The notes under the pieces: model-generated
What the model was told of the DNA's origin: nothing
Databases searched by the model: none
What the model saw: only the letters and a program-made list of their open reading frames with translations
Source of the DNA: Campylobacter insulaenigrae NCTC 12927
GTDB taxonomy: Bacteria; Campylobacterota; Campylobacteria; Campylobacterales; Campylobacteraceae
Assembly: GCF_000816185.1 (NCBI RefSeq)
Contig: NZ_CP007770.1
Coordinates: forward strand, 930,001 to 994,000
Length of the DNA: 64,000 nucleotides
Reading direction: 5' to 3'
Shown: in pieces, positions 10,866 through 19,484 of the stretch
How the letters are laid out: each line of letters starts with the position of its first letter
Position numbering within the stretch: position 1 is the first letter of the stretch
Position numbers and translations under genes: made by a program

Positions 10866-12161
10866 TTATTTTATTAATTTAACTTCTTCACCTTTTAAAA
10901 TTTGATTCATGGTGTTCATAGCACACATTTTTCCGCACATAGAACAAGAATTAAGCTCTTCAGGCCTTCTTTCATTAAACATCTTTTTAGCCTTCTCTCC
11001 ATCTATAGCAAACTTAAACATTTTCTCCCAATCAATATCTTGTCTTGCTTTACTCATAGCATCATCTCTTGCTCTTTCTTTTGGAAGTTTTGCTATATCT
11101 CCAGCATGAGCTGCTATTTTTGTAGCCACAATACCATCTCTTACATCGTTTATATCAGGCAATCTTAAATGTTCCGCAGGAGTTACATAACAAAGGATAT
11201 CAGCTCCTGCTGCTGCTGCAACAGCACCACCTATTGCTCCACTTATATGATCATATCCTGCACCAATATCAGTAACCAAAGGTCCTAAAACATAAAAAGG
11301 GGCACCATTACAAATTCTCTTTTCAATTTGCATATTTGCTTCTATTTCATTTATAGCCATATGACCTGGTCCTTCTATCATAACTTGTATATCTTGTTCC
11401 CAAGCTCTTTTTGTAAGCAAAGATAATTCTATCAACTCAGCTATTTGAGCACTGTCACTTGCATCATGAGTACAACCTGGTCTTAAAGCATCTCCTAAAG
11501 ATAAAGTTACATCAAATTCTTTACATATTGCCAATAAATCATCATAATACTCATAAAAAGGATTTTCACAATCATTCATTTGCATCCAAGCATAAAGTAC
11601 AGATCCGCCTCTTGAAACAATATTCGTAATTCTATCGCACTCCTTAAATACTCTAGCTGCTCTGGAATTTATACCTGCGTGTATGGTCATAAAATCAACT
11701 CCACTTTTTGCATGATGATACACCACATCTAAAAAATCTTTAGCTTTAATATCTTTTAAATCTTTTTCTAAGAATCCAACCGCATCATAAACAGGCACTG
11801 TCCCTATCATAGCTTTTGAAGTTGCAATCAACTCATCTCTAAATTTACTTGTCTTGCCATAATTACTTAAATCCATTATAGCTTCTATATTAAATTTATG
11901 TGCCAAATCAACTTTTTGCATCTCCTCTGTGTAATCTATACAATCATTAGATACACCTAAATTTACATTCACTTTTGTTCTAAGACCGCATCCTATTCCA
12001 TTAGGATCTAATGCCTTATGATTAATATTTGCTGGTATAATAATTTTACCGCTTGCTATATTTTCTATCAAAAAATTTTGATCAACTTGTTCTTTTTGTG
12101 CAACAATTTGCATTTGTTTTGTAAATACACCTTCTTTTGCGTACGTCATTTGAGTTTTCAT
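10866..12161 (-). CDS. thiC: Phosphomethylpyrimidine synthase ThiC (short form)
   Basis: ThiC is a radical-SAM enzyme that converts aminoimidazole ribotide to hydroxymethylpyrimidine phosphate for thiamin. The 431-residue form lacks the long N-terminal extension of the roughly 630-residue enterobacterial enzyme. Core motifs are intact, including PANINHKALDPNGIGCGL and MIEGPGHMAINEIE. The C-terminal cluster ligands are C406, C409 and C413, spaced CX2CX3C, one residue shorter than the CX2CX4C usually cited. The ATG at 12161 follows AAGGA. A TPP riboswitch precedes the gene, so it is expected to be repressed by thiamin pyrophosphate. Confidence 0.96.
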   Translation of the reverse strand: MKTQMTYAKEGVFTKQMQIVAQKEQVDQNFLIENIASGKIIIPANINHKALDPNGIGCGLRTKVNVNLGVSNDCIDYTEEMQKVDLAHKFNIEAIMDLSNYGKTSKFRDELIATSKAMIGTVPVYDAVGFLEKDLKDIKAKDFLDVVYHHAKSGVDFMTIHAGINSRAARVFKECDRITNIVSRGGSVLYAWMQMNDCENPFYEYYDDLLAICKEFDVTLSLGDALRPGCTHDASDSAQIAELIELSLLTKRAWEQDIQVMIEGPGHMAINEIEANMQIEKRICNGAPFYVLGPLVTDIGAGYDHISGAIGGAVAAAAGADILCYVTPAEHLRLPDINDVRDGIVATKIAAHAGDIAKLPKERARDDAMSKARQDIDWEKMFKFAIDGEKAKKMFNERRPEELNSCSMCGKMCAMNTMNQILKGEEVKLIK

Positions 12162-12165
12162 ATTG

Positions 12166-12196
12166 TTTATCCTTGAAAATAGTTTTTATGGATAAA
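12166..12196 (-). promoter_or_regulatory. Possible ribosome-site sequestering hairpin of the thiC leader
   Basis: In the thiC leader, TTTATCC (12190-12196) can pair with GGATAAA (12166-12172), which includes most of the thiC Shine-Dalgarno sequence. It lies between the riboswitch and the start codon and could be part of the expression platform. Only 7 bp, so tentative. Confidence 0.35.
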
Positions 12197-12233
12197 TGAA
12201 AGGGTAAAAAATAAGTAAAAAAAGCAGTTAATA

Positions 12234-12323
12234 TAAATCTTCCCAACGCTAGCATTATCTAGTTCTGGTTCGGTCTAAGCTTTTAGCTTACTCTCAGCCT
12301 GTCACACAAGCTCCCGTCATTTA
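12234..12323 (-). ncRNA. TPP riboswitch (THI element)
   Basis: On the minus strand the leader carries the THI-box signatures in order: GACGGGAGCTT, the CTGAGAG pyrimidine-sensing bulge, a variable P3 extension around AAGCTTAAAAGCTTAGACC, GAACC, GATAATGC and TAGCGTTGGGA. A short P1 can form from TAAAT and ATTTA at the ends. It lies in the 194-nt leader of thiC, the expected target. Binding of thiamin pyrophosphate should lower thiC expression. Confidence 0.93.
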
Positions 12324-12342
12324 GGCAGTAAGTATAGCGTAA

Positions 12343-12348
12343 ATTATA
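12343..12348 (-). promoter_or_regulatory. -10 box for the riboswitch-thiC transcript
   Basis: TATAAT on the minus strand, preceded by a run of T, lies about 20 nt before the riboswitch aptamer. No -35 consensus is needed for Campylobacter sigma-70. It sits just beyond the 3' end of dnaQ. Confidence 0.55.
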
Positions 12349-12355
12349 AAAAAAT

Positions 12356-13123
12356 TTATTTCTTTTTAGTTTTATTTTTTGATTGTTTGCTAAATTGCAA
12401 CAATTCCTCAGTAGTTTTTATATAAAATGGAATTTTTTTAATACAATAGATTAAAATTTCACTTGCAGCTAAAGCGTCATTCAAAGCTCTATGATGCTGA
12501 TTTTGTATATTTAAAAATTCTTTTAATGTTTCAAGTCCGTACTTAGGACTATCGATACACTTCTTAGCAAGATCTATGGTACATAATCTTCTATTTAATA
12601 AAACACCAAAATCATTTTCTTGCATAACTTTTGATAAAAAATTATAGTCAAATCGAACATTATGCGCTACAAAAATAGAATCCTTTAAAAATAACCTAAA
12701 ATTATTTAAAACAAATTTTAACGATGGAGCTTCTTTGCTCATATATTGAGTAATGCCTGTTAATTCTGTAATATTTTCTGGAATATTATCCACTTGAATT
12801 AAACTTTCAAAACGATCAATTTCTTTAAAATTTTGAATTTTAACAGCACCAATTTCTAAAATTTGTCCATTTTTAATACTTCCTGTGCTTTCAATATCCA
12901 CTACACAAAAAATTTCATTTTTTATATCAGTATTTTTAGTTTTTAAACAAATTTGATTGTTTTTATTAATTTCAATACCAAGCCCTAAAAGCGAAAATGT
13001 ATGCGAGTCAAAATCATAAGAAGAAAGTTCTTCTATATTCTTTATTTCATTAATAACCCAAGAAAATGATTTATTTTCTTTACTTAGTTTATTAATAAAA
13101 TCATCAATTTGCTGTTGACTCAA
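12356..13123 (-). CDS. dnaQ: DEDDh 3'-5' exonuclease, DNA polymerase III epsilon-like
   Basis: This protein is a proofreading-type exonuclease related to the epsilon subunit of DNA polymerase III. The exonuclease domain starts near residue 72 with the ExoI motif D76-I-E78, continues with ExoII D159 (VRFDYNF), and ends with ExoIII H211 and D216 (HHRALNDA), the DEDDh set. About 70 residues precede the domain, more than in E. coli DnaQ. The start is TTG at 13123: its TTGA overlaps the rpe stop and no internal Met precedes the conserved core. It is translationally coupled to rpe. Confidence 0.88.
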   Translation of the reverse strand: MSQQQIDDFINKLSKENKSFSWVINEIKNIEELSSYDFDSHTFSLLGLGIEINKNNQICLKTKNTDIKNEIFCVVDIESTGSIKNGQILEIGAVKIQNFKEIDRFESLIQVDNIPENITELTGITQYMSKEAPSLKFVLNNFRLFLKDSIFVAHNVRFDYNFLSKVMQENDFGVLLNRRLCTIDLAKKCIDSPKYGLETLKEFLNIQNQHHRALNDALAASEILIYCIKKIPFYIKTTEELLQFSKQSKNKTKKK

Positions 13124-13767
13124 AATTCACACTTTAATGAATTAATTGCAGTTTTATAATCTTGTGAAGAAAAAATATAATTCCCCGCTACTAAAATATC
13201 AGCACCAGCTTCATCTAAATCAGGCGCATTTAACCCATTTATGCCACCATCAACTTCTATAAAAACTTTAAGATTTTTTTTATCAATCATCTCTCTTAAA
13301 GTCCTAATTTTTTGATAAACTAAAGGTAAAAATTTCTGCCCTCCAAATCCAGGATTAACACTCATTAAAAGAACCATATCTACAAATTCTAAAAGATGCT
13401 CTATATTGGATACAGGAGTATGTGGATTCAAAACAATTGCAGGATGAATTCCATTTTTTTTCAAATCTTCACAAATTCTTATTGGATGTTTTTCTATTTC
13501 AACATGAAAACTTATAAATTTTGGCTTTAGCGGTTTGAAAAATTCTACAAATTTACTCACATCATTTACCATTAGATGTACATCTAAAGGAATTGGACTA
13601 ATTTTACATATATTTTCTAAAACACAAGGTCCAAAAGTAAAATTTGGAACAAAATATCCATCCATTACATCAATATGTAACAAATCAGCTCCAGCTTCAT
13701 GTATTTCTTTAATATCTTTTTCTAAATTTAAAAAATTTGCTGATAATAAACTAGGTGCTACATACAT
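13120..13767 (-). CDS. rpe: Ribulose-phosphate 3-epimerase
   Basis: Rpe interconverts ribulose-5-phosphate and xylulose-5-phosphate in the cytoplasmic pentose phosphate pathway. The 215-residue TIM barrel carries the family motifs YVAPSLLSANF, LHIDVMDG, DVHLMV, MSVNPGFGGQKF and EVDGGIN with the metal-binding His and Asp residues. An upstream ATG at 13794 is possible. The start at 13767 is chosen because GGAGA lies 8 nt before it and the protein then begins at the conserved MYVAPS. The 3' end overlaps dnaQ by 4 nt. Confidence 0.95.
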   Translation of the reverse strand: MYVAPSLLSANFLNLEKDIKEIHEAGADLLHIDVMDGYFVPNFTFGPCVLENICKISPIPLDVHLMVNDVSKFVEFFKPLKPKFISFHVEIEKHPIRICEDLKKNGIHPAIVLNPHTPVSNIEHLLEFVDMVLLMSVNPGFGGQKFLPLVYQKIRTLREMIDKKNLKVFIEVDGGINGLNAPDLDEAGADILVAGNYIFSSQDYKTAINSLKCEF

Positions 13768-13871
13768 TAATATTCTCCAAATATTTATATACAAGTGGTT
13801 ATTTTACCATACTTAATATCAATATTTTCTTTATTGTTTTTAGTATTTGATTTTTTTAAGTTTATTTTAGA

Positions 13872-13877
13872 TACAAT
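13872..13877 (+). promoter_or_regulatory. Candidate -10 box for rpmB
   Basis: TACAAT, preceded by T-rich periodic sequence, lies about 43 bp before rpmB, fitting the Campylobacter sigma-70 pattern. Confidence 0.4.
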
Positions 13878-13919
13878 TTCAAGAATTATTTTATTTTAAT
13901 CAAAGACGAGGAAATAGCA

Positions 13920-14114
13920 ATGTCAAGAATATGTCAAATCACAGGAAAAGGACCTATGGTAGGCAATAACGTAAGTCACGCCAACAATAAAACAAAAAGA
14001 AGATTTTTGCCAAATTTAAGAACTATTCGTGTTACTCTAGAAGATGGTACAACGAGAAAAGTTAGGGTTGCAGCTTCTACTTTAAGAACTCTTAGAAAGC
14101 AAAATAATAAATAA
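13920..14114 (+). CDS. rpmB: 50S ribosomal protein L28
   Basis: L28 is a small basic protein of the large ribosomal subunit. The 64 residues match the family along their length: [16 protein letters not shown] at the start, [17 protein letters not shown] in the middle and a basic C-terminus. There is a GAGGAAA ribosome binding site. This form lacks a zinc-binding cysteine pair (only C5 is present). An ion-channel gene follows 34 nt downstream. Confidence 0.97.
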   Translation: MSRICQITGKGPMVGNNVSHANNKTKRRFLPNLRTIRVTLEDGTTRKVRVAASTLRTLRKQNNK

Positions 14115-14148
14115 TTATAAAATCTAAACATAAAAGAGGAATTTACAA

Positions 14149-15276
14149 ATGTCTTTTTTGAAAAAGCTCAAAAAATTCCTCAATTGGTCTTCTTCTCCCA
14201 AACCTGCAATCAGTCTCAATGATGAGTTATATGGACAGCTTAAATTTTTAAGAATTCCCCTTATAGCTATTGTTATTATTACTCTCATTGGTGCTTTTGG
14301 ATATATGCTCACAAGTAATTTTAATCTCAATGATGCTATTTATCAAGCAGGAATGACTTTTACCACTTTAGGATATACAGAAGTAAATCCAATTTCGACA
14401 GCCGGTAGAATATTTACAGTTTTATATGTACTATCAACCTTTACAATTTTCACATTCTGCATGGGTTTAGTCATAGAAATAATAAAAAAAGGAACTTTAC
14501 TAAAAATTATAAAGGAAAGAAGGATGTTACATAAAGTTGCAAGATTAAAAAATCACTTTGTGATATGTTATCACAACGATTTCACTATAGAATTAGCACA
14601 ACAATTTAGAGAAAATCATATTCCTTTTGTTGTTGTCGATGAAATTCAAAATTTTGATGAAATATCTGAAAAATATCGCTACCCGTATTATATAGAAGCT
14701 GCACCACACACAAATCTTGCCTTTTTAAAATCAAATCTCTCTAGCGCCAAAGGAGTTATAACTCTTAGCCACAATATCGCAGACAACATTGCAATCATTG
14801 CCTCTGTAAGATTATTTGAAAAAGAACTACAAAGAATCAATCCTTATTTTATACTTGCTAGTTCAGCAAATGATGATGAAACACAAAAATTGAAAAAACT
14901 TGGAGCAAATTCTATTGTTTCAGCAACTAAACTTGTTGCTCAAAGATTAAGTGCTATGTCAGCAAGACCTGATATGGAAAATTTATTAGAAAACTACTTG
15001 TATAAAAAAAATAGCCCTATTGATTTAGAAGAAGTAAAAATCCCAGATGAATCATGGGTACGTTTTAAACGATTAAAAGAAATTCACTTAAGAGATATGG
15101 CAAATGTTAGCGTTGTTGGGATTTTAGAAAATAAAAAATTTACACCTATGCCAAAAGGTGATACTCTAATAGGTACTGGTTCAAAATTACTTTTAGTAGG
15201 TACAGCCGATAGTATCAAAATAGCAAAAAAAATTATTAAAAATAAACAAAAACCTGATGAATTAAAATACATTTAA
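14149..15276 (+). CDS. Potassium-channel-like protein with RCK/TrkA domain and altered filter
   Basis: This 375-residue protein has the plan of a two-helix potassium channel with a cytoplasmic RCK domain: TM1 near residues 32-52, a pore helix, a selectivity filter at about 73-78, TM2 near 83-107, then RCK-N (about 125-245) and RCK-C (about 300-370). The filter reads T-L-G-Y-T-E rather than the usual TVGYGD, so the second filter glycine is threonine. The expected glycine-rich nucleotide motif at the start of RCK-N is replaced by VICYHNDFTIELA. Family membership is clear; ion selectivity and nucleotide binding are uncertain. It follows rpmB closely. Confidence 0.85.
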   Translation: MSFLKKLKKFLNWSSSPKPAISLNDELYGQLKFLRIPLIAIVIITLIGAFGYMLTSNFNLNDAIYQAGMTFTTLGYTEVNPISTAGRIFTVLYVLSTFTIFTFCMGLVIEIIKKGTLLKIIKERRMLHKVARLKNHFVICYHNDFTIELAQQFRENHIPFVVVDEIQNFDEISEKYRYPYYIEAAPHTNLAFLKSNLSSAKGVITLSHNIADNIAIIASVRLFEKELQRINPYFILASSANDDETQKLKKLGANSIVSATKLVAQRLSAMSARPDMENLLENYLYKKNSPIDLEEVKIPDESWVRFKRLKEIHLRDMANVSVVGILENKKFTPMPKGDTLIGTGSKLLLVGTADSIKIAKKIIKNKQKPDELKYI

Positions 15277-15288
15277 CTAAATTTAAAG

Positions 15289-15294
15289 TATAAT
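15289..15294 (+). promoter_or_regulatory. Candidate -10 box upstream of the coiled-coil gene
   Basis: TATAAT lies 40 bp before the start of the 71-residue protein, in the 58-nt gap after the channel gene. Confidence 0.4.
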
Positions 15295-15334
15295 TTGTAA
15301 TTTATTTTAATATTAATCAAAAAAAGGAGAACTC

Positions 15335-15550
15335 ATGCTACACGAATTTCGAGATTTAATCACTCAACTAAAAGGCAAAGATAAACATTTTGACAAGCTA
15401 TTTGATGAACACAACGAACTCGATCATAAAATTAAAGATGCAGAAGAAGGTAGAATTCATCTAGACAATCTTGAAATTGCAAATCTTAAAAAAGAAAAAT
15501 TAAAATTAAAAGATGAGTTGAATACTTATTTATCAAACTATCAAAAATAA
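15335..15550 (+). CDS. Small coiled-coil protein of the YdcH/DUF465 family
   Basis: This 71-residue protein is almost wholly charged alpha-helix. It has the DUF465 pattern: FRDLITQLKGKDKHFDKLFDEHNELDHKI, then a second helix rich in Lys and Glu. The function of the family is not established. There is an AAAGGAGA ribosome binding site. The chemoreceptor gene starts 16 nt downstream, so the two are probably co-transcribed. Confidence 0.8.
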   Translation: MLHEFRDLITQLKGKDKHFDKLFDEHNELDHKIKDAEEGRIHLDNLEIANLKKEKLKLKDELNTYLSNYQK

Positions 15551-15566
15551 CTTTTAAGGAAAATTC

Positions 15567-16700
15567 ATGTTTGGTAATAAACAAATACAAAATACAATCA
15601 AAGAATTAGAAAATAAAGTTAAATTTTTAGAAGAAGAGAATGCAAGATTAAATCTTGAAAAGCAAGAGTTGATAGCCAGTTGTGAAAAAAATGCCATAAG
15701 CAACAATAGTATTACCGCACTTGAAACAAAACTTTTAGACATGTTACTAAATGGAGTTTTAAAAGGTATATCCAATGTACAAGGTGATATGCAAGAGAAT
15801 GTAAATAAGGCAGAAATTATTTCTCAATATTCTGATTCTTCTTTGCACGATATGCAAGAATTAAATTCTATTACACAATCAATTATTTCTTCACTTCAAA
15901 GTATTATTGATTCTGCAAATCAATCAAGGGACACAGCGGGAAATCTTCATCGTAGCGTTGATGAGATTACAAATGTAATCAATCTCATCAAAGATGTTTC
16001 TGATCAAACTAATCTTTTGGCGCTAAATGCTGCTATCGAAGCAGCACGTGCTGGAGAACATGGTAGAGGTTTTGCTGTTGTTGCAGATGAAGTTAGAAAA
16101 CTTGCTGAAAAAACTCAAAAAGCAACTTCAGAAGTGGAGTTAAATATAAATTTATTAAAACAAAATGCAGATGAAATGTATAGTCAAAGTGAACAAGTAG
16201 AAAAAGTTTCTCTTGAATCAAATGAACATATTGTGAATTTTTCAAGTAAATTTACACAATTAATCTCCAATGCGAATTCAACTAGTAATTATGCCAAAAG
16301 CATCACCTCTGAAATTTTTATTTCACTTGCAAAATTAGATCATATAGCGTTTAAACTAAATGGTTATAATGAAATTATTCATCTTTCTGGTAAAGAATTA
16401 TCCGATCATCTAAATTGTAGACTTGCAAAATGGATGATGGGAATAGGAAAAGAAAGATTTGCAAGCGGAAGATCTTTTGGAAAATTAAATATCCCACATC
16501 AAAAGGTTCATGAAAACATTAATCAAGCAATAAATTTAGCACATAATGAAAATACTGCAAATGAATTAGTGCAAAATCAAATTTTAGATAAATGTTTCAA
16601 CGCAGAAAAAGCTTCTGAAGAACTATTTGAAATATTTAAAGAGATGCTAGAAGAAAGAGAAACTAATTTAGAAGAAGATACAGCAAAAGAAAACAATTAA
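15567..16700 (+). CDS. Cytoplasmic methyl-accepting chemotaxis protein with CZB zinc-binding domain
   Basis: This 377-residue chemoreceptor has no transmembrane segment, so it is cytoplasmic. It starts with a coiled coil (about residues 8-40), followed by the signalling domain with the hairpin tip around 145-185 ([21 protein letters not shown], then [17 protein letters not shown]). The C-terminus (about 270-345) matches the CZB domain: a first His, [10 protein letters not shown], then HQKVH, supplying His/Cys zinc ligands. CZB domains sense zinc or oxidants in other bacteria. It seems to correspond to the C. jejuni receptor beside rpmB (Tlp6), from memory. A hairpin overlaps its stop. Confidence 0.9.
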   Translation: MFGNKQIQNTIKELENKVKFLEEENARLNLEKQELIASCEKNAISNNSITALETKLLDMLLNGVLKGISNVQGDMQENVNKAEIISQYSDSSLHDMQELNSITQSIISSLQSIIDSANQSRDTAGNLHRSVDEITNVINLIKDVSDQTNLLALNAAIEAARAGEHGRGFAVVADEVRKLAEKTQKATSEVELNINLLKQNADEMYSQSEQVEKVSLESNEHIVNFSSKFTQLISNANSTSNYAKSITSEIFISLAKLDHIAFKLNGYNEIIHLSGKELSDHLNCRLAKWMMGIGKERFASGRSFGKLNIPHQKVHENINQAINLAHNENTANELVQNQILDKCFNAEKASEELFEIFKEMLEERETNLEEDTAKENN

Positions 16701-16724
16701 GAGCAGAATTTTATCTGTTCTTAA
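16697..16724. terminator. Bidirectional terminator between chemoreceptor and Nudix gene
   Basis: An 11-bp stem (16697-16707 with 16714-16724, one G-U pair) has a 6-nt loop and spans the stop codons of both convergent genes. Confidence 0.6.
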
Positions 16725-17277
16725 ACCATAAATATGCAAATTCAAGCAAAGGGCTTTTGGTAGGATTTAACTTATAAAATTGTTCATAAGCATTTCTTTG
16801 AACCTTAAGTATTTGAATATTTTCTCCATCAATTCCACCTCCGTATCCAACTTTATCATTTTCATCTATTTGTGCAAAATATAAAAATTGCCTACTCACA
16901 CCGGAACCAAAACCAGTATAAAATTCTCCGATCAACTCTATGTTTTTAGGACTATATCCAACTTCTTCAATACATTCTTCTTTTGCAATTTGTTCTAAAC
17001 TTAAATTTTTATCCACAAGACCTGAACAAAGTTCTATACTATATCCCATCTCATCTAAATTTATATTATTACGTTTTTGGTAATCCCACAATGGAATTCT
17101 AAATTGCTTTACAAATAAAAAAGCATCATCTTGAATATGATACAAAAAGATGGAAACACTATCCATAGCCTCTATGAAATCCCAAGTATAAATTTTATTA
17201 TCCTTACCTTGATAAGAATATCTTTTTGGCTTAATATATTGTGATCTAGTAAACACCTCTTCTTTTAAATTTTTCAT
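16711..17277 (-). CDS. Nudix hydrolase, UDP-sugar/ADP-sugar diphosphatase-like
   Basis: This 188-residue protein has a Nudix box at about residues 86-108, reading GLVDKNLSLEQIAKEECIEE followed by VGY. The metal-binding core E101, E104 and E105 is kept, but the first conserved Glu is Leu and the Arg is Glu. The GLVDxxLSLEE-type box and flanking region resemble the nucleoside-diphosphate-sugar diphosphatases (NUDT14-like, YffH/AdpP group). The substrate is a guess from that resemblance. It lies downstream of groEL on the same strand but after a terminator. Confidence 0.75.
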   Translation of the reverse strand: MKNLKEEVFTRSQYIKPKRYSYQGKDNKIYTWDFIEAMDSVSIFLYHIQDDAFLFVKQFRIPLWDYQKRNNINLDEMGYSIELCSGLVDKNLSLEQIAKEECIEEVGYSPKNIELIGEFYTGFGSGVSRQFLYFAQIDENDKVGYGGGIDGENIQILKVQRNAYEQFYKLNPTKSPLLEFAYLWFKNR

Positions 17278-17345
17278 AATTAAAAACCTTAAAAATGTAA
17301 TCTATCTTAATTATACTAAAAGAATATAAAACTGAAGTTGTAAAA

Positions 17346-17367
17346 AAACCGTCTCAAAAGACGGTTT
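17346..17367 (-). terminator. Terminator after groESL
   Basis: A 9-bp stem (AAACCGTCT with AGACGGTTT) has loop CAAA. On the minus strand it is followed by a run of seven T, a textbook intrinsic terminator about 40 nt past groEL. Confidence 0.9.
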
Positions 17368-17406
17368 AATAAAAAATGAAGAAAAAATAAGGAAAGGGGT
17401 GATGGA

Positions 17407-19059
<1,653 letters not shown>

Positions 19060-19320
19060 TTATTTTAAAATTCCTAGTATATCATCAACATTTAAAACTA
19101 AATATTCTACATTATCTATTTTTATTTCCGTACCACCATATTTTGCAAACATTATAGTATCATTTACCTGCATTCCTTCTACTTCTTTGCTTATCGCAAC
19201 AACTTCACCTTTTAGTGGCTTTTCTTTAGCATTATCTGGTATAATAATTCCCGAAGCAGTTGTAGTAGCTTCTTCTAAGCGTTTAACTAATACACGCTTT
19301 CCTAAAGGTTGAAAATTCAT
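19060..19320 (-). CDS. groES: Co-chaperonin GroES
   Basis: GroES is the 10-kDa lid of the GroEL chamber. The 86-residue sequence includes the start [15 protein letters not shown], the mobile loop ([18 protein letters not shown]) and [24 protein letters not shown] precedes the ATG. It is first in the groESL operon. Confidence 0.98.
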   Translation of the reverse strand: MNFQPLGKRVLVKRLEEATTTASGIIIPDNAKEKPLKGEVVAISKEVEGMQVNDTIMFAKYGGTEIKIDNVEYLVLNVDDILGILK

Positions 19321-19349
19321 TTTTTTATCCTTTCAATAATGTGTTATTA

Positions 19350-19376
19350 TTAGCACTCTTTATTTTTGAGTGATAA
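19350..19376 (-). promoter_or_regulatory. CIRCE operator (HrcA binding site)
   Basis: TTAGCACTC, a 9-nt spacer and GAGTGATAA form the CIRCE inverted repeat, with one mismatch to the consensus right arm (GAGTGCTAA). It lies between the groESL promoter and groES and should bind the HrcA repressor, whose gene is not in the window. Confidence 0.9.
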
Positions 19377-19377
19377 G

Positions 19378-19406
19378 ATTATACACAAAATAAAGTAAAC
19401 TGTCAA
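19378..19406 (-). promoter_or_regulatory. groESL sigma-70 promoter
   Basis: On the minus strand, TTGACA (19401-19406) and TATAAT (19378-19383) are both perfect consensus with a 17-bp spacer. This is unusually canonical for Campylobacter, where -35 boxes are usually absent. The CIRCE element follows immediately. Confidence 0.92.
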
Positions 19407-19419
19407 TAAATTAAGTTAT

Positions 19420-19466
19420 ATATATCATATAAGTTTAGTCTAATAAACTAAATTTATATGATATAT
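19420..19466 (+). repeat. 20-bp palindrome upstream of the AsmA-like gene
   Basis: Arms 19420-19439 and 19447-19466 are complementary over 20 bp with a 7-nt spacer. The one DNA mismatch becomes a G-U pair in plus-strand RNA. It ends 18 nt before the AsmA-like start, in the divergent region shared with groES. It could be an operator or an mRNA leader hairpin. Confidence 0.75.
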
Positions 19467-19484
19467 TAATATAAAGGTTATAAA

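Noticed and set aside
13768-13794. Nine-residue upstream extension of rpe
   Set aside because: A GGAGA ribosome site and the conserved MYVAPSLLSANF start support 13767.
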